Positions 63,495 through 64,000 of a stretch of DNA of 64,000 bases are shown one piece after another. This DNA comes from Stieleria neptunia. GTDB taxonomy: Bacteria; Planctomycetota; Planctomycetia; Pirellulales; Pirellulaceae. The DNA lies in assembly GCF_007754155.1 (NCBI RefSeq), contig NZ_CP037423.1:2604001-2668000 (forward strand). Reading direction: 5' to 3'. The notes beneath the pieces were generated by a model that was not told the DNA's origin, ran no database searches, and was given only the letters and a program-made list of their open reading frames with translations. The first letter of the stretch is position 1, and the number at the start of each line of letters is the position of its first letter. The position numbers were made by a program, and so were the translations under genes.

Positions 63495-63963
63495 CGGACA
63501 CTTCCCTCCCGGCGGGTTCGATCTCGGACCCGCCCGGACCCGTCGGGCCGTCGGCATCTCGAAGCCGCATGACGTCATTGAAGTGGCTCGCCATCTCTTG
63601 CCAAAAATCGTTGTCGCGGAATTTCAGCGGGGCGACCGCGCGGCCCGCCTTGATGTCCTTGAGCGTGTTCCGCAATCGCAGGATCGGGCCGGCAAAGCGA
63701 TGGCTCAGTTTCAACGTGTCCCAGACGAAGGCCGGGATCAGGGCGGCCGTGATCACAAAGAACGGCAAGAACCGACGAACGGTGTCGCCGAACGTCTGTC
63801 CCCAATCGGCATCGGGTTGCTCGAACAGTCGGATCCAGAACGTCAATGCGATCGTGTTGCAAACAAAGAACACAATCCAGTGCAACGCCACGCGGCGGAC
63901 CAGACTGCCCTGGACCTCCGAATCGACAAGCGTTCTGCTGCGTTTAGCGGGAATTGTAGCCAT
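63487..63963 (-). CDS. Two-helix membrane protein with HAMP-like domain
   Basis: 158 residues. Membrane helices at about 25-46 (VALHWIVFFVCNTIALTFWI) and 68-88 (FLPFFVITAALIPAFVWDTL) enclose a short loop; next comes LSHRFAGPILRLRNTLKDIKAG, a HAMP-like linker (R-x-x-x-P-I-x-R-L...). No kinase or output domain follows. First gene of the Tad-like operon. It may sense or regulate the surface proteins; also could be a transmembrane adaptor. The last 36 bp of the window (63964-64000) hold no feature. Confidence 0.78.
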   Translation of the reverse strand: MATIPAKRSRTLVDSEVQGSLVRRVALHWIVFFVCNTIALTFWIRLFEQPDADWGQTFGDTVRRFLPFFVITAALIPAFVWDTLKLSHRFAGPILRLRNTLKDIKAGRAVAPLKFRDNDFWQEMASHFNDVMRLRDADGPTGPGGSEIEPAGREVSDG

Positions 63964-64000
63964 CGTCCTATCTGATTGATTCGTGGTTGACCGGTGACCC

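Overview
The window looks like a chromosomal segment of a planctomycete, most likely a Pirellulaceae member close to Rhodopirellula. The basis is family content: two PVC-type cytochromes with a C-terminal CxxCH heme site, a DUF1549/DUF1553 (PSCyt/PSD1) protein next to a TAT-exported DUF1501 protein, a DUF5658 protein, a split DAB carbon-uptake locus, and many short palindromic repeats between genes. No rRNA, tRNA or CRISPR array was seen. No 16S or marker comparison could be made, so the taxonomy is inference.

Layout. 1-12.6 kb: radical SAM protein (cut by the window edge), amidohydrolase, 3-methyladenine DNA glycosylase, two large PVC cytochromes, a DUF4132-like protein whose 5' end looks broken, and a sensor histidine kinase. 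12.7-14.7 kb: an IS110-family element with a structured upstream leader (candidate bridge RNA), framed by inverted copies of an ~80-bp repeat. 15-21.2 kb: dabA plus two NuoL/M-like membrane subunits. 21.4-24 kb: SpoIIAA-like protein, then a REP-associated (HUH) transposase with clusters of GGGGACACGGCAC on one side and the inverse complement on the other. 24.1-29.8 kb: PSD1/DUF1501 pair and a small anchored protein. 30-34.4 kb: a ten-unit tandem repeat array, then astA-astD-astB of arginine succinyltransferase catabolism. 34.4-41.9 kb: DUF5658 protein, then a tight six-gene operon (redoxin, lipoprotein, large coiled-coil membrane protein, MotA/ExbB-like channel and two different ExbD/MotB-like proteins). 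42-48 kb: LuxR-type regulator, two double-domain universal stress proteins, a TerB-like protein behind a probable sigma-54 promoter, a DUF3179-like protein and small hypotheticals. 48-55 kb: a kinase/UDPGP-type nucleotidyltransferase fusion with a GalU-like partner, a peroxiredoxin, a rhomboid protease and a 29-residue basic protein with its own terminator. 55-60 kb: operon of P-loop ATPase, CPBP protease, methyltransferase and FAD oxidoreductase, followed upstream by a secreted protein. 60-64 kb: a GYF-domain protein and a TadE/TadG-type surface-protein operon with a HAMP-like membrane protein.

The strongest candidate for an undescribed system is the operon at 35.3-41.9 kb. It encodes one four-helix MotA/ExbB-type subunit and two non-identical B-type subunits, each with an acidic residue just before its single membrane helix. 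That is the design of an ion-driven 5:2 stator motor, tied here to a long periplasmic or cytoplasmic coiled-coil protein, a lipoprotein and a double thioredoxin-fold protein. The repeat landscape is the second theme: at least eight palindromic or tandem families, some supplying stop codons or C-terminal residues to host genes, one family clearly associated with the HUH transposase.
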